This document shows, piece by piece, positions 1 through 12,060 of a stretch of DNA of 64,000 bases; the stretch's first letter is position 1, and the number at the start of each line of letters is the position of its first letter. The position numbers and the translations under genes are program-made. The notes under the pieces are model-generated. The model was not told the DNA's origin, made no database searches, and saw only the letters and a list, made by a program, of their open reading frames with translations. The stretch comes from Gammaproteobacteria bacterium (lineage in GTDB: Bacteria; Pseudomonadota; Gammaproteobacteria; Burkholderiales; Gallionellaceae): positions 1 to 64,000 of the forward strand of contig JAHJQE010000096.1 of the NCBI GenBank assembly GCA_018819205.1, given 5' to 3'.

Positions 1-3000
1 CGCTTCTTCCGGCACAGCTTCGAGTTGCACCATGGACATGTTGCAGCGCTGCGCGAATGTGCCGTCTTCGTCCAGCACATAAGCCACGCCGCCTGACATA
101 CCTGCCGCGAAGTTGCGGCCGGTGCTGCCCAGCACGATGACCATACCGCCGGTCATGTATTCACAGCCATGGTCACCCACGCCTTCTACCACGGCGACTG
201 CGCCGGAGTTGCGCACCGCGAAACGCTCACCCGCCACACCGCGGAAGAACACTTCACCCGCAGTCGCGCCATACAGCACGGTGTTGCCGACGATGATGTT
301 GTCTTCCGCGACCAGCTTGCTGTCGTCAGATGGTTTAACGATGATGCGACCGCCGCACAGACCTTTACCAACATAGTCATTGCCTTCACCTTCCAGCTGG
401 AAGGTGACGCCGTGTGCGAGGAAGGCGCCAAAGCTTTGTCCCGCCGTACCCAACAGCTTCACGCGGATTGTGTCATCCGGCAGACCGACATTGCCGTGGC
501 GCTTGGCCACTTCATGCGACAGCATGGTGCCTACGCTGCGATTGACGTTGCAGATCCTGGTTTCGATGGTGACCACGCGCTTTGCGTCCAAGGCTTCTTT
601 GGCTTGGGCGATGAGGTCGTTGTCGAGTGCCTTTTCCAGTTCATGGTCCTGCACTTCGGCATGACGGCGCGCCACCTCGGCACCGACCTTGGGCTGGTGG
701 AATACCTTGCTGAAATCCAGTCCTTTGGCTTTCCAGTGCTTGATGCCTTTGCGCATGTCGAGCAGGTCGCTGCGACCGATCAGTTCCTCGAATTTCCGCA
801 CACCCATCTGAGCCATCAGTTCACGCACTTCCTCGGCGACGAAGAAGAAATAGTTCACCACGTGTTCCGGCTGACCGGTGAATTTCTTGCGCAACTCAGG
901 ATCTTGAGTAGCGACACCGACCGGGCAAGTGTTGAGGTGACACTTGCGCATCATGATGCAGCCCTCGACAACCAGCGGTGCGGTCGCGAAGCCGAATTCG
1001 TCGGCGCCGAGCAGCGCGCCGATCAGCACGTCGCGGCCGGTCTTGATCTGGCCGTCGACCTGTAGTCCAATACGACCACGCAGTTTGTTCAGCACCAGTG
1101 TCTGTTGCGCTTCGGCCAGACCCAGCTCCCACGGCGTACCCGCGTGCTTCACGGAAGACAGCGGCGATGCGCCGGTGCCACCGTCGAAGCCGGAGATCAC
1201 GATGTGGTCGGCCTTGGCTTTGGAGACCCCTGCGGCCACTGTACCGACGCCGACTTCGGACACCAGCTTTACCGACACGGAAGCGCTCGGATTCGAGTTC
1301 TTCAGGTCATGGATGAGTTGCGCCAGGTCTTCGATGGAATAGATGTCATGGTGCGGCGGTGGCGAGATCAGACCGACGCCCGGTACCGAGTGACGCAGCT
1401 TGCCGATGTATTCGGATACCTTGCCACCGGGCAACTGACCGCCTTCGCCTGGCTTCGCGCCCTGCGCCATCTTGATCTGGATCTGGTCGGCGCTGGACAG
1501 ATACTCCGCAGTTACGCCGAAACGTCCGGAAGCGACCTGCTTGATGCGCGAACGCAGCGAGTCGCCCGCCTTCATGGTCTGATCTGCTTCGATACGGCCC
1601 TTACCGATGATCTCGGACAGCTTCTCGCCACCGTGCAACATCTTGAAGCGGTTGGCGTCCTCGCCGCCTTCACCGGTATTGGACTTGCCACCGATGCGGT
1701 TCATCGCGATCGCCAGTGTGGTGTGCGCTTCAGTAGAGATGGAACCCAGTGACATCGCGCCGGTAGCAAAGCGCTTGACAATCTCTTTTGCTGATTCCAC
1801 TTCTTCCAGTGAAACCGGCTTGCCCGCAGGCTTGATCTCGAACAAGCCGCGCAGCGTCATCTGGCGCTGGGTCTGGTCGTTGATCAGTTTGGCGTATTCC
1901 TTATAGGTCGCGTAGTTGTTGGAACGCGTGGATTGCTGCAGCTTGGCGATGGAATCAGGCGTCCAGGTGTGTTCCTCGCCGCGTGCACGATAAGCGTACT
2001 CGCCACCTGCATCGAGCATATTGGCCAGAAGCGGATCGTTGCCGAAAGCAGCACTGTGTGTGCGCACCGCTTCTTCCGCCACTTCCTTCAGACCGATACC
2101 TTCGATCTGGGTCGCAGTACCCGGGAAATATTTCTCGATAAAGTCGCTGTTCAAGCCGATCGCTTCGAAGATCTGCGAACCGCAGTAGGACTGATAGGTA
2201 GAGATGCCCATCTTGGACATGACCTTGAGCAGGCCTTTGTTGATTCCCTTGATGAAGCGTTTGTGCGCATCCTTCGCATCCAGACCCGCCGGCAGATCGA
2301 AAGAAGAGATGGTGTCGAACGCCAGCCAAGGATAGACAGCTTCGGCGCCATATCCAGCCAGCAATGCAAAGTGGTGCACTTCACGCGCCGAGCCGGTCTC
2401 AACGACCAGACCGGTGCTGGTGCGCAGACCTTCTTTTACCAGATGATGGTGTACCGCTGCGGTTGCCAGCAACGCAGGGATCGCCACGCGCTTCTCAGAC
2501 ATGGCGCGATCTGACAGGATAAGCACGTTAAAGCCCGCAGTAACTGCTTTGTCTGCTTCCTTGTACAAAGCCTTGATCGCCGCTTCGCAGCCTGCTGCGC
2601 CGTTCTTGACAGGATAGGTGATGTCCAGCGTTTTCGACTTGTACTTGCCCTTGGTGAGCTTGTCGATATTGTGCAGCTTGGCGGCATCATCGGGCGACAG
2701 CACAGGCTGATGCACTTCCAGGCGCGGCGCCGGCTTGGTTTCGTCCACGCCCAGCAGGTTCGGCTTGGAGCCGATGAACGACGTCAGCGACATCACGATC
2801 TCTTCGCGGATCGGATCGATAGGCGGATTGGTTACTTGCGCGAACAATTGCTGGAAGTAGTTATACAGCACCTTGCTGCGACTGGACAGCACTGGCAATG
2901 CGGCATCGCTACCCATGGAGCCCGTGGGCTCTTCTCCAGCAGTCGACATCGGCAACATGATGAACTTGAGGTCTTCCTGCGTGTAACCGAATGCCTGTTG

Positions 3001-4434
3001 CGCATCCAGCAGGCTGATGCTGCTCGACTGCTTGTTAGCCACGGTGGGCAGATCATCCAGGAAGTAGCGCGATTGCTCGATCCACTTGCGATAAGGCTTG
3101 GCGGTGGCAATCTGCCTCTTCAATTCGCCATCGTCGACGATACGCCCAGCTTCCATGTCGATGAGGAACATCTTGCCGGGCTGCAGACGCCACTTCTTGA
3201 CAACCTTGTTCTCTGCGATGGGCAATACGCCCATCTCGGAAGCCATCAACACGACATCGTCGTCAGTGATCAGATAGCGTGCAGGGCGCAGACCGTTACG
3301 GTCCAGTGTGGCACCGATCATACGGCCATCAGTGAACGCAACTGCGGCAGGGCCATCCCATGGCTCCATCAGCGCAGCGTGATATTCGTAGAACGCACGG
3401 CGCTCTTCATCCATCAGCGGATTACCCGCCCATGCCTCAGGGATCAGCAGCATCATTGCGTGCGGCAGCGAATATCCGCCAGCCACCAGCAATTCCAGCG
3501 CATTGTCAAAGCAGGCCGAATCAGACTGCCCTTCGGTGATTAGCGGCCACAATTTTTCCAGGTCACTGCCGAGGAAACTAGAGGACATGGCCGCATGGCG
3601 AGCGGCCATCCAGTTGACGTTGCCGCGCATGGTATTGATCTCGCCGTTATGGGCGATCATGCGGAACGGGTGAGCCAAATCCCATGTGGGGAAGGTGTTG
3701 GTTGAGAATCGCTGGTGAACCAGCGCAAATGCGCTCACGCAGCTTTCATCCTGCAGGTCGAGGAAATATTCACCCACCTGCGTGGCCAGCAACATGCCCT
3801 TGTAGACAATAGTTCGCGACGACATGGACGGGATATAGAAACCCTCGCCTTGCCCCTTAGGCAGTTTGCGTACTGCATGCTCGACTGTCTTGCGGATGAC
3901 GAACAGCTTGCGCTCGAATGCATTCTGGTCTGCAGTCTTCTTGCCGCGACCGATGAATACCTGACGCACCAGCGGCTCGACTGCTTTCACGCTCTCGCCC
4001 AAGCCAGAACTGTCGACTGGCACATCGCGCCATCCCAGCAGAACCTGGCCTTCGGCCTTGATCTTGGCTTCGATAGCTTTCTCGCATGCCGCGCGTGCTG
4101 CCTTGTTACGCGGCAGGAACAACATGCCGACGCCGTACTCGCCTTGCGCCGGAAGTTCGATCTTGTTCTTGGCTGCTGCCTTGCTCAGGAAATCATGCGG
4201 AATCTGAATCATGATGCCGGCGCCATCGCCAGCCAGAGGATCAGCCCCGACCGCGCCACGGTGCGTCAGATTCTTCAGAATATTCAGACCCTCACTTACT
4301 CGGTCATGGCTGGCTATACCTTTAATATGCGCGACGAAACCGACACCGCATGCATCATGTTCATTGCGCGGGTCATACAGACCTTGCCGCGCGGGCATCG
4401 AAGAATTGTTCACCTTGCTCCTCACCTCAGACAT
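1..4434 (-). CDS. gltB: Glutamate synthase (NADPH) large subunit, 3' end cut by the window edge
   Basis: The minus frame stays open from ATG at 4434 to the window edge, so the ORF track omits it. N-term reads [39 protein letters not shown] (Cys-type glutaminase motif DACGVGF). C-term side reads [31 protein letters not shown]. Confidence 0.95.
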   Translation of the reverse strand, partial: MSEVRSKVNNSSMPARQGLYDPRNEHDACGVGFVAHIKGIASHDRVSEGLNILKNLTHRGAVGADPLAGDGAGIMIQIPHDFLSKAAAKNKIELPAQGEYGVGMLFLPRNKAARAACEKAIEAKIKAEGQVLLGWRDVPVDSSGLGESVKAVEPLVRQVFIGRGKKTADQNAFERKLFVIRKTVEHAVRKLPKGQGEGFYIPSMSSRTIVYKGMLLATQVGEYFLDLQDESCVSAFALVHQRFSTNTFPTWDLAHPFRMIAHNGEINTMRGNVNWMAARHAAMSSSFLGSDLEKLWPLITEGQSDSACFDNALELLVAGGYSLPHAMMLLIPEAWAGNPLMDEERRAFYEYHAALMEPWDGPAAVAFTDGRMIGATLDRNGLRPARYLITDDDVVLMASEMGVLPIAENKVVKKWRLQPGKMFLIDMEAGRIVDDGELKRQIATAKPYRKWIEQSRYFLDDLPTVANKQSSSISLLDAQQAFGYTQEDLKFIMLPMSTAGEEPTGSMGSDAALPVLSSRSKVLYNYFQQLFAQVTNPPIDPIREEIVMSLTSFIGSKPNLLGVDETKPAPRLEVHQPVLSPDDAAKLHNIDKLTKGKYKSKTLDITYPVKNGAAGCEAAIKALYKEADKAVTAGFNVLILSDRAMSEKRVAIPALLATAAVHHHLVKEGLRTSTGLVVETGSAREVHHFALLAGYGAEAVYPWLAFDTISSFDLPAGLDAKDAHKRFIKGINKGLLKVMSKMGISTYQSYCGSQIFEAIGLNSDFIEKYFPGTATQIEGIGLKEVAEEAVRTHSAAFGNDPLLANMLDAGGEYAYRARGEEHTWTPDSIAKLQQSTRSNNYATYKEYAKLINDQTQRQMTLRGLFEIKPAGKPVSLEEVESAKEIVKRFATGAMSLGSISTEAHTTLAIAMNRIGGKSNTGEGGEDANRFKMLHGGEKLSEIIGKGRIEADQTMKAGDSLRSRIKQVASGRFGVTAEYLSSADQIQIKMAQGAKPGEGGQLPGGKVSEYIGKLRHSVPGVGLISPPPHHDIYSIEDLAQLIHDLKNSNPSASVSVKLVSEVGVGTVAAGVSKAKADHIVISGFDGGTGASPLSSVKHAGTPWELGLAEAQQTLVLNKLRGRIGLQVDGQIKTGRDVLIGALLGADEFGFATAPLVVEGCIMMRKCHLNTCPVGVATQDPELRKKFTGQPEHVVNYFFFVAEEVRELMAQMGVRKFEELIGRSDLLDMRKGIKHWKAKGLDFSKVFHQPKVGAEVARRHAEVQDHELEKALDNDLIAQAKEALDAKRVVTIETRICNVNRSVGTMLSHEVAKRHGNVGLPDDTIRVKLLGTAGQSFGAFLAHGVTFQLEGEGNDYVGKGLCGGRIIVKPSDDSKLVAEDNIIVGNTVLYGATAGEVFFRGVAGERFAVRNSGAVAVVEGVGDHGCEYMTGGMVIVLGSTGRNFAAGMSGGVAYVLDEDGTFAQRCNMSMVQLEAVPEEA

Positions 4435-4665
4435 TGCGACTAGGCGACAACCGGCCGCCAGTTCCTGGAAATTTTTTCAAAAGGGCGGCGATGTTACCCG
4501 TCCCGGCATGGCAGTGCAACATTCCAACCTTTTACATCTTCGCAGATTGCATGAATATATAGGCCAACAATTAAGTTGCGTAATTAAAACTAAGGGTTAT
4601 AGAATGACCTTTATACATTTTCGCAATAGGGCGAAATTGAGGGTGCCATTTACTGGAGGGTTTCC

Positions 4666-6579
4666 GTGCGAACCATATTTTTGACTCAGCAAAGACTCTT
4701 TTTTGCCTTTATTATTTCGACGTTCGTCCTCTCTGGATGCGGAGGCAGTGCAGTTTCGACGACGACCACGACTGCAGCTAACGCCAGCGCCGCCTCTGTT
4801 CAGCTTTCAACATCTGCTACCAGTGTAACAAGTGACGGCTCTAGTTCAGCAACTATCACTGCCACGGTTCTCTCCTCAAGTAATGCCGTCCTCGCAGATC
4901 AAATAGTTGATTTTGCCAGCTCGACAGGCTTGCTATCTTCTGCATCGGCCACAACTGACGCAACTGGGCGCGCAACTTTCACTTTCTCCGCAGGAACTTC
5001 TGGCGTCAATCGTACAGCAACCGTGACGGCCACTGTCAATGGAACCGCCATCAGCGCCAGCCTGCCAATTCAGATTACCGGATCAACTTTGACTGCGACT
5101 ACCAACTCAACCGCTGTTGCCGCAGGGACTCCGGTCACGATATCCATCGTAGCCAAGAATTCCGGTGCTGTTGCGGTTTCTGGTCAGACATTGAGATTTT
5201 CTGTTGCAGCATCTAGCACCGGCAGCGGGACACTCAATACCACTACCGCTACAACCGATAGCGTTGGGGCCGCCTCAGTTATTTTGACTGGCACGGCAGC
5301 AGGCATCGTCGATGTTCTGGTGGAATGGCTGGATGCAACTGGGGCCACAGTAAGCGCGTCTACCACCAAATCTATTACTATCAATCCATCCGGCGGATCC
5401 TTTTCGGTCAGCACGCCTGCGTCCTCTCCATTTGCTGCCGCCATCGGCACCAACCAAACTGTGACCGTGAATGTTCCAGCCGCGATAGGCGGTGTTGCTG
5501 TTGCGAACATTCGGTATGCAACAACCTTGGGAACTTGGCTTGCAAATGGCTTGAAAGCACTGACGGTAGTCCCCGCAGGCGCTACCGATACACAGACTTT
5601 CGTTCCCGGCAATAGCGCTGGCAATGCGAACGTACAGATAGATGCTTTGGATGCCAGCGGCAATGTACTCACATCTGCTTCGTTTATTTTCTCTATCACG
5701 TCGCCGACAGTAAACGCTTCATCTATCACACTGCAATCCAGCGTCTCAGTTCTTCAGCCCAGCGTAGGTGCAAACCTGAGCACGGCCGTCTTGACAGCAC
5801 TGGTACGTGATGCTGCCAACAACCCTGTCGGTGGCGCTCCTGTGCTGTTTGAGCTTGTAAACTCTTCTGGATCTGGCGAATCTCTTAACCCTGTCGTCGT
5901 TACAACCGACAGTACTAGCACAGCCACGACACAAATGGGGAGGGCTCAAACTACGTTTACCGCCGGCACTTCTACTAATCAAAACGCGGCCATCAAAGCC
6001 ACCGTAGTAGGCACTGCCATAACCACGACCACTCCCGTTACAGTCGGCGGGACTGCCGGATCAATCGCCCTTGGTGCCGGGACAAAGCTTTCGATTGTTA
6101 ACCTTGATACAGCCTATCAGTTGCCCGTAACGGTTATGGTCACGGATTCAAATGGCAACGCCGTTTCAGGAGCCGTTGTTTCGATTTCTATTTGGCCTGT
6201 CAAATACTACAGAGGCACGCGCGCTAATGACTGCATCATTACCGGCTTTGGCCCCTACATCAATGAGGATGTGAATGAGAACCTGATCCTTGATCCTGGT
6301 GAAGATATTGATGGGCCAGGATTTGTTCCAGACGGCATGTTGTGGCCCGTACCTTCTGCTGCAGGATCAGTGCCCTCTACCGTCACTACGGGGGTTGACG
6401 GAACGGCCACTTTCAATTGGGTCTACCTAAAGCAGTATGCAAACTGGCTGGATGTTCGGATCCGTGTCACCACGCAGGTACAAGGATCATCTTCCACTTC
6501 TTCACTGGAACTGCCTTTGGTACCTGCTGCTATTGATACAGTGGCACCCTGTCAACTCCCAGACTCTCCGTTTAATTGA
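4666..6579 (+). CDS. Secreted lipoprotein with repeated bacterial Ig-like (Big_1/invasin-type) domains
   Basis: GTG start after GGAGGG; signal peptide with lipobox (LSGC); Thr/Ser/Ala-rich repeated modules (ATTDATGRATFTFSAGTSGVNRTATVTATVNGTAIS). Confidence 0.8.
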   Translation: MRTIFLTQQRLFFAFIISTFVLSGCGGSAVSTTTTTAANASAASVQLSTSATSVTSDGSSSATITATVLSSSNAVLADQIVDFASSTGLLSSASATTDATGRATFTFSAGTSGVNRTATVTATVNGTAISASLPIQITGSTLTATTNSTAVAAGTPVTISIVAKNSGAVAVSGQTLRFSVAASSTGSGTLNTTTATTDSVGAASVILTGTAAGIVDVLVEWLDATGATVSASTTKSITINPSGGSFSVSTPASSPFAAAIGTNQTVTVNVPAAIGGVAVANIRYATTLGTWLANGLKALTVVPAGATDTQTFVPGNSAGNANVQIDALDASGNVLTSASFIFSITSPTVNASSITLQSSVSVLQPSVGANLSTAVLTALVRDAANNPVGGAPVLFELVNSSGSGESLNPVVVTTDSTSTATTQMGRAQTTFTAGTSTNQNAAIKATVVGTAITTTTPVTVGGTAGSIALGAGTKLSIVNLDTAYQLPVTVMVTDSNGNAVSGAVVSISIWPVKYYRGTRANDCIITGFGPYINEDVNENLILDPGEDIDGPGFVPDGMLWPVPSAAGSVPSTVTTGVDGTATFNWVYLKQYANWLDVRIRVTTQVQGSSSTSSLELPLVPAAIDTVAPCQLPDSPFN

Positions 6580-6589
6580 TTCCAAACGC

Positions 6590-6616
6590 TGCCCCCCCTT
6601 ATATCTGGGGGGGGCA
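6590..6616. terminator. G/C-tract hairpin between convergent genes, probable bidirectional terminator
   Basis: TGCCCCCCC-ttatatctg-GGGGGGGCA perfect 9-bp stem between the lipoprotein gene (+) and dgt (-). Confidence 0.5.
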
Positions 6617-6624
6617 TCACATCC

Positions 6625-7749
6625 TTAAAATTCGTCGATTGAGAACAACCTGCGATATTCACGTATTGCAAAACGATCCGTCATACCGGCAATATAATCA
6701 GCTACAGCTCGCGGCATCTGCTCTCCGTTACGCTGTTTGATCTGTGGCGGTAGTAACCTAGGGTCGTCAATATATGCGTGAAACAATTCGCGAATTGTGC
6801 GGCGCGCTTTGGCGCTCATGCGCATAACGCGGTAATGACGATATAGTTCTGTACGAAGGAATGATTTGAGTTCGATATTTCGCTCCCGCATCAGGGGACT
6901 GAACGCCACCAAAGCAGGAGCTGCCTGCACTTCTCCAAGATTTTTGGGCGCGTGTTTTGCGATGTTAGCTTGCGTTTGAGCTATCAGGTCTGTAACTAAT
7001 GTGTTTATCATGCGGCGCACTGTTTCGTGCACGACACGCCGCTCCGACAATTGCGGCCAAGCTTGCCTTACTTCATCTAGGTGGCTGGCAAACAAATCCA
7101 CTTCAGCCATTTTTTCCACCGTCAACAGCCCGGAACGCAGGCCATCATCTACATCGTGATTGTTATAGGCAATCTCATCCGCTAGATTGGCAACCTGCGC
7201 CTCCAGACTCGGGCGTAGATCCAGCAGAAAACGCTTACCCACTTCATCCAAGCGCTCAGCATTTTCCCGTGAACAGTGCTTTAGTATTCCTTCTCGCGTC
7301 TCAAAGCAAAGATTCAACCCATCAAATGCTGCATATCGCTCTTCCAATACATCCACGACACGCAATGATTGCAGGTTGTGCTCGAAGCCTCCGAATTCAG
7401 ACATACACTCATTGAGCTCATCTTGGCCTGCGTGCCCGAATGGTGTGTGGCCCAGATCGTGCGCAAGTGATATTGCCTCTACTAGATCCTCATTCAGTGC
7501 CAAGCGACGAGCTATGGATCTCGCAATTTGTGCTACTTCAATACTGTGAGTTAGTCTCGTCCGGAAAAGATCGCCTTCATGATTGACGAACACCTGCGTC
7601 TTGTATTCCAGTCGACGAAAGGCACTCGAATGAACGATGCGATCACGATCCCGCTGAAATTCGCTCCTCCCTGATGGGCTCGGCTCTGCAATTTGTCGGC
7701 CCAAGCGGCTTTCTCGAACTGCGTAAGGTGCCAATTGCAGCTCAGTCAC
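6625..7749 (-). CDS. dgt: Deoxyguanosinetriphosphate triphosphohydrolase-like protein (HD domain)
   Basis: [20 protein letters not shown]...[19 protein letters not shown]...[14 protein letters not shown], typical of dGTPase-like proteins. Confidence 0.9.
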   Translation of the reverse strand: MTELQLAPYAVRESRLGRQIAEPSPSGRSEFQRDRDRIVHSSAFRRLEYKTQVFVNHEGDLFRTRLTHSIEVAQIARSIARRLALNEDLVEAISLAHDLGHTPFGHAGQDELNECMSEFGGFEHNLQSLRVVDVLEERYAAFDGLNLCFETREGILKHCSRENAERLDEVGKRFLLDLRPSLEAQVANLADEIAYNNHDVDDGLRSGLLTVEKMAEVDLFASHLDEVRQAWPQLSERRVVHETVRRMINTLVTDLIAQTQANIAKHAPKNLGEVQAAPALVAFSPLMRERNIELKSFLRTELYRHYRVMRMSAKARRTIRELFHAYIDDPRLLPPQIKQRNGEQMPRAVADYIAGMTDRFAIREYRRLFSIDEF

Positions 7750-8824
7750 AACACGCCTTTAGTGTTTCCTTCAGCAGCTTCTCGGGGACATCACTGGTAA
7801 TGACCGCACTACCTAGTCCTTCCAGCAGAACGAAGCGGATCTTGCCGCCCGCCACCTTCTTGTCTAGCCCCATCAATTCCTGATATTTCTCAACCGCCAT
7901 GTCAGGCCCGCGAACGGGCAGATTCGCACGCTGAAACAAGTCGCGCATCCGATCGACGTCAGATGTCTTCAACCAACCCATCCTGCATGACAAGTCAGCT
8001 GCCATCATGGTCCCTGCTGCCACGGCCTCTCCATGCAACCATACTCCGTAGCCCATGCCATTTTCGATAGCGTGGCCAAATGTATGCCCCAGATTCAGGA
8101 GTGCCCGCTCACCACTCTCTCGCTCATCATTTCCAACAACTTCTGCCTTGTTCTGACAACTGCGCGTGATCGCGTACTGGAGCGCATCTTTGTCTCTCGC
8201 CCGCAGCTTTTCGATGTTCTGTTCCAGCCATTCAAGAAAGGGTAGGTCACGTATCAAGCCGTATTTGATGACCTCTGAAAGGCCGGCGCACAATTCACGA
8301 TCAGGCAACGTATCAAGCGTTCGTGTATCTGCCAGCACGACCTGCGGTTGATAAAAGGCCCCGATCATGTTCTTGCCCAATGGGTGATTGATTCCGGTCT
8401 TTCCGCCTACAGAAGAATCCACTTGTGCGAGTAGTGTCGTCGGAATCTGTATGAAGGGAACCCCACGTAGATAGGTTGCAGCTGCGAAACCAACCATATC
8501 CCCGATCACGCCACCACCCAGTGCTATTAGCGGTGTGGACCTCTCGCAGTGCGACCGCAGCAGTTCGTCGTAAATAGTATCTATCGTTTTAGAATTCTTG
8601 AATCTCTCACCATCTGGCAACACGATACGGTCGCATTGCACACCATGCTCATGCAACCCTTCGACCAGACGACTCATATACAGGGGAGCAACCGTTGTGT
8701 TGCTGATAATCACCGCCCGCCTGCCTGAAAGGTATGGCGACAGCAAATCATATGCCTGTATTAGGCCGTCCCCTACATATATTGGGTAACTTCGTTCAGC
8801 TAGGCCGACGTTCAATGTTTGCAT
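7742..8824 (-). CDS. aroB: 3-dehydroquinate synthase
   Basis: [18 protein letters not shown]...[21 protein letters not shown]...[21 protein letters not shown]...[11 protein letters not shown]. Internal Met chosen as start; the ORF extends to 8872. Confidence 0.95.
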   Translation of the reverse strand: MQTLNVGLAERSYPIYVGDGLIQAYDLLSPYLSGRRAVIISNTTVAPLYMSRLVEGLHEHGVQCDRIVLPDGERFKNSKTIDTIYDELLRSHCERSTPLIALGGGVIGDMVGFAAATYLRGVPFIQIPTTLLAQVDSSVGGKTGINHPLGKNMIGAFYQPQVVLADTRTLDTLPDRELCAGLSEVIKYGLIRDLPFLEWLEQNIEKLRARDKDALQYAITRSCQNKAEVVGNDERESGERALLNLGHTFGHAIENGMGYGVWLHGEAVAAGTMMAADLSCRMGWLKTSDVDRMRDLFQRANLPVRGPDMAVEKYQELMGLDKKVAGGKIRFVLLEGLGSAVITSDVPEKLLKETLKACCD

Positions 8825-9398
8825 ACTGAAGGGATTCCGATTTGGATTTGTTTGACGACTGATACTCTGCAATCAGCTCTTGCAGTTTGGTTAGCAGAAT
8901 TTGCACATTCTGCTTGCCAGTGTGAATCACGATGTCGGCTATGCTGTTATATATAGGATCACGTTTTTCATACAGCACCTGCAGAGTCGCGCGAGGATCT
9001 GCGGTCTGCAACAACGGCCTGTTGTGGTCATGCCTCGTGCGATGCCACAGGTCATGTACATTACTTTTTAGATACACGATGACACCGCCTCGCTTCAGTA
9101 ATTCCCGGTTGCCCTCGCTTAATGGCACACCGCCACCTGTTGCAAGAACGATATTTTGTCGCTGCATCAATTCTTCCAACGCGGAAGCTTCCCGAATCCT
9201 GAACCCGGCCTCCCCCTCCACATCGAAGATATGAGGAATCGTCACACCTGTACGACGTTGAATTTCCTCATCACAATCAACAAAGTCCTTATGCAATTGC
9301 TTGGCCAATAGCTTGCCGACAGTTGTCTTGCCAGATCCCATCATGCCAATCAAGATGATGTTGCCTGTATTGAGTTTATTTGCTTCGACTGATTTCAT
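8796..9398 (-). CDS. aroK: Shikimate kinase
   Basis: [36 protein letters not shown]...[12 protein letters not shown]...LATGGGVPL. Start chosen at [10 protein letters not shown]. Confidence 0.93.
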   Translation of the reverse strand: MKSVEANKLNTGNIILIGMMGSGKTTVGKLLAKQLHKDFVDCDEEIQRRTGVTIPHIFDVEGEAGFRIREASALEELMQRQNIVLATGGGVPLSEGNRELLKRGGVIVYLKSNVHDLWHRTRHDHNRPLLQTADPRATLQVLYEKRDPIYNSIADIVIHTGKQNVQILLTKLQELIAEYQSSNKSKSESLQYANIERRPS

Positions 9399-9440
9399 GT
9401 TGGTGGATTGTAGCGGAATTAAGGTATTTTTCCTTAAACA

Positions 9441-9467
9441 CAAGAGCCCGGACTTGCCGGGCTCTTG
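9441..9467 (-). terminator. Hairpin terminator after pilQ, before aroK
   Basis: CAAGAGCCCGG-acttg-CCGGGCTCTTG 11-bp perfect stem in the pilQ/aroK gap. Confidence 0.55.
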
Positions 9468-9488
9468 CTCACAACGAACAGCCAATAA

Positions 9489-11531
9489 TCAGTTCGAACC
9501 CAACGTATCCTTGAGAATTTTCGGCGTGATGAACACCAGTAATTCCTTTTTACTCTTGACCTTGGTATTGGTCTTGAACATCCATCCCAGCACCGGGATA
9601 TCTGCCAACCCAGGCACTGCAGAAGTCGAGTCGGTATCGTCTTGCGTGTAGACCCCTCCGATTACCACCGTTCCGCCATTTTCAACCAGCACTTGGGTAT
9701 CCACTTTTTTGGTGTTGATGCTCGGGACACCAGAGTAGATGTTGCCCACCGAATCCTGGCTTACACTGATCTTCATGGTTACGCTGTCTTCTGGTGTAAT
9801 CTGAGGCGTCACAGTCAGACCCAGCACCGCCTTCTTGAAGGCGACGTTGGTTGCACCACTGCTGCTGGCCTGCAAATAGGGTACTTCGACGCCGGACTCG
9901 ATGGTCGCCGGAGTCTTGTCGCCTGTCACTACACGAGGGCTCGCAATGTTCTTCGTCGTGCCATCGATTGCAGATGCATTCAGCTCGAGTGTAAGCGTTT
10001 CTGTCGCCGCTGCATTGAAGAGCGACATGGTCAGGCCACCCAAACCCGAAGCAGCACCCGGGAGATTGAGGCTGCCGCCCGAAATGTTCGCCCTGCCAGA
10101 GCCTGCCACCGCCACCGTCGGACCTGTATATCCCAAACGACCGCCCAAAGTATGATTGAACGATTCCCCCGCTTCGACGAATCTTGCTTCTATCAGTACC
10201 TGACGAACCGGAACATCAATCAGCTTTATCAGCTTGCGGACCTCATCCAGACTTGAAGGAGTATCTTTAACAAACAACATGTTTGTCCTCAGGTCGAAAT
10301 TTGCACTGCCACGCGTGGAAAGGATTTTCTGTTTGTCGCTTGAAATTAATTTCACAATGTCGGCTGCTTTAGCATAGGCCAACTGGAAATTCTCTGTGCG
10401 AAGCGGCTCCAGTTCGGTGATTTCCTGGCGCGCGGAGAATTCAATCTTCTCTTTAGCAGCGATCTCCTCGCGTGGTGCGACTTGAATAACATTGCCATTT
10501 TTGCGCATATCAAGACCACGGCTCTGCAAGATAATCTCGAAAGCCTGATCCCATGGCACATCCTTCAGACGGAGGGTTAAGCTACCAGATACCGTATCGC
10601 TGATCACCATATTCAAACCCGTGAAGTCAGCTATGACGCTTAAAGCTTCGCGAGTCGAAATGTTTTGGAAATTCAGCGTCAGCTTTTCGCCGGAATACCC
10701 AGGTATATTGCCCTTTACCAACCTGTTGGGATCTTCTGCAACCGCTTTGACTTCAATGATGAACTTGTTATCTGTCTGGTATGCCGAATATTCCCACAGC
10801 CCTTTCGGCTCGATTGAAAGGCGCGCACTTCCACCTTGTACATACGCATCTATCATCTGGACAGGCGTTGCAAAGTCAGACACGTCCAACTTCCGCTGCA
10901 AGTTGCGCGGCAACACTGCGCGCTGGAAATCTACTACCAATGCGCGGCCCTGTTGTTTGATATCTATTCCGATATCAGCATCAGATAGATCGATCTGGAT
11001 TCGACCCTCACCATTCGTACCTCTATGGAAATCGATGTCTCTCAGACTGTGCATCTGCTCACTGGTAGAAGCATCTGCAAAGTGAGCTGTAGCAACCGGT
11101 GCAGCGCCTCCTCCCACACCTTTTTGCTGCAGCGTGATAAGAACTTCGTTACCTTCCACTCGCGTGTCGTAACCAGCCATTTGAGCCAGATTGATTACCA
11201 AGCGCGTCCTATTGCCCGCTTGCACAATGTTCGCACTGCGCAAATCTCCTTCTCCAAAGTTCTTTACAGAGGCACCCAGTCCATTCTCTGTATTTGGAAA
11301 GTCGAAAGCGATACGCGGGGGGGTGTTGATCGTAAAAGAGGCCGGCTGTCCTTGGGGAGAGGATTTCAATCCCACCCGAACCACTAGCATGCCGTTATCG
11401 CTACTTGCGCTAAGGGACTCAATGCTGTTGAGTTCCCCAGCTTCTTGTGCCTGCAGACCGAATGCACACAGCATCACAGGGATGGCAATCAATCGGTACC
11501 ATTTGCGTAACGACATATCAAGCAGTTTCAT
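9489..11531 (-). CDS. pilQ: Type IV pilus secretin PilQ
   Basis: AMIN domains followed by a secretin domain (VLIEARFVEAGESFNHTLGGRLG...VPGLADIPVLGWMFKTNTKVKSKKELLVFITPKIL). Confidence 0.95.
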   Translation of the reverse strand: MKLLDMSLRKWYRLIAIPVMLCAFGLQAQEAGELNSIESLSASSDNGMLVVRVGLKSSPQGQPASFTINTPPRIAFDFPNTENGLGASVKNFGEGDLRSANIVQAGNRTRLVINLAQMAGYDTRVEGNEVLITLQQKGVGGGAAPVATAHFADASTSEQMHSLRDIDFHRGTNGEGRIQIDLSDADIGIDIKQQGRALVVDFQRAVLPRNLQRKLDVSDFATPVQMIDAYVQGGSARLSIEPKGLWEYSAYQTDNKFIIEVKAVAEDPNRLVKGNIPGYSGEKLTLNFQNISTREALSVIADFTGLNMVISDTVSGSLTLRLKDVPWDQAFEIILQSRGLDMRKNGNVIQVAPREEIAAKEKIEFSARQEITELEPLRTENFQLAYAKAADIVKLISSDKQKILSTRGSANFDLRTNMLFVKDTPSSLDEVRKLIKLIDVPVRQVLIEARFVEAGESFNHTLGGRLGYTGPTVAVAGSGRANISGGSLNLPGAASGLGGLTMSLFNAAATETLTLELNASAIDGTTKNIASPRVVTGDKTPATIESGVEVPYLQASSSGATNVAFKKAVLGLTVTPQITPEDSVTMKISVSQDSVGNIYSGVPSINTKKVDTQVLVENGGTVVIGGVYTQDDTDSTSAVPGLADIPVLGWMFKTNTKVKSKKELLVFITPKILKDTLGSN

Positions 11532-11544
11532 TTTTCACTCCTAA

Positions 11545-12060
11545 TCATTCGATCAATTGCAGGCTGCTTTCGCGCTCTGTCCAGTCACCGGCACTATCTT
11601 GTACCATTTCTTTGACTGTGAGTTCAGTCTCCGAGATCGATGTGATCTGGCCAAAGTTCAGGCCAATATAATTGCCCACCTTGACCTGATATATCTTTCC
11701 CTCCGAAGAACGCAGCACTGCGTGTCCCACGCCCTTTTGTGACAGATAGCCAACCATTTTCAAGCTCTCAAGAGGGTAGTCTTCCAGCTCCTCTTTGGGG
11801 CGGTCGAAATCTGGTTGATTCAAACCTCCTCGACCAGAACCGCCCGCTTTCGTTTTGCGAGGTTTAAACGGGTCTGGCAATGATGCAGAATTATCATATG
11901 CAAACGGTTCATAGGGTTTGATATCAGGCGGCGGTTCAACTTTACCTCGCATGTCCGCGCCTGCGTTGTTGACGAAGTCACGCAGATCCTGAAACTCTTC
12001 GCCGCCACAACCAGCTAGGAGCAAAGCCAATAGGACTGAAGATATTTTCGCCTTCATCAC
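11545..12060 (-). CDS. pilP: Type IV pilus assembly lipoprotein PilP
   Basis: LLLAGCGGEEFQDLRDFV...LESLKMVGYLSQKGVGHAVLRSSEGKIYQVKVGNYIGLNFGQI; position between pilO and pilQ. Confidence 0.92.
   Translation of the reverse strand: MMKAKISSVLLALLLAGCGGEEFQDLRDFVNNAGADMRGKVEPPPDIKPYEPFAYDNSASLPDPFKPRKTKAGGSGRGGLNQPDFDRPKEELEDYPLESLKMVGYLSQKGVGHAVLRSSEGKIYQVKVGNYIGLNFGQITSISETELTVKEMVQDSAGDWTERESSLQLIE

Noticed and set aside
169-4443. Plus-strand ORFs (e.g. 169-1065, 1105-1752, 2671-3543, 3715-4443)
   Set aside because: They lie antisense to the open gltB frame and show no recognisable family; shadow ORFs in GC-rich DNA.
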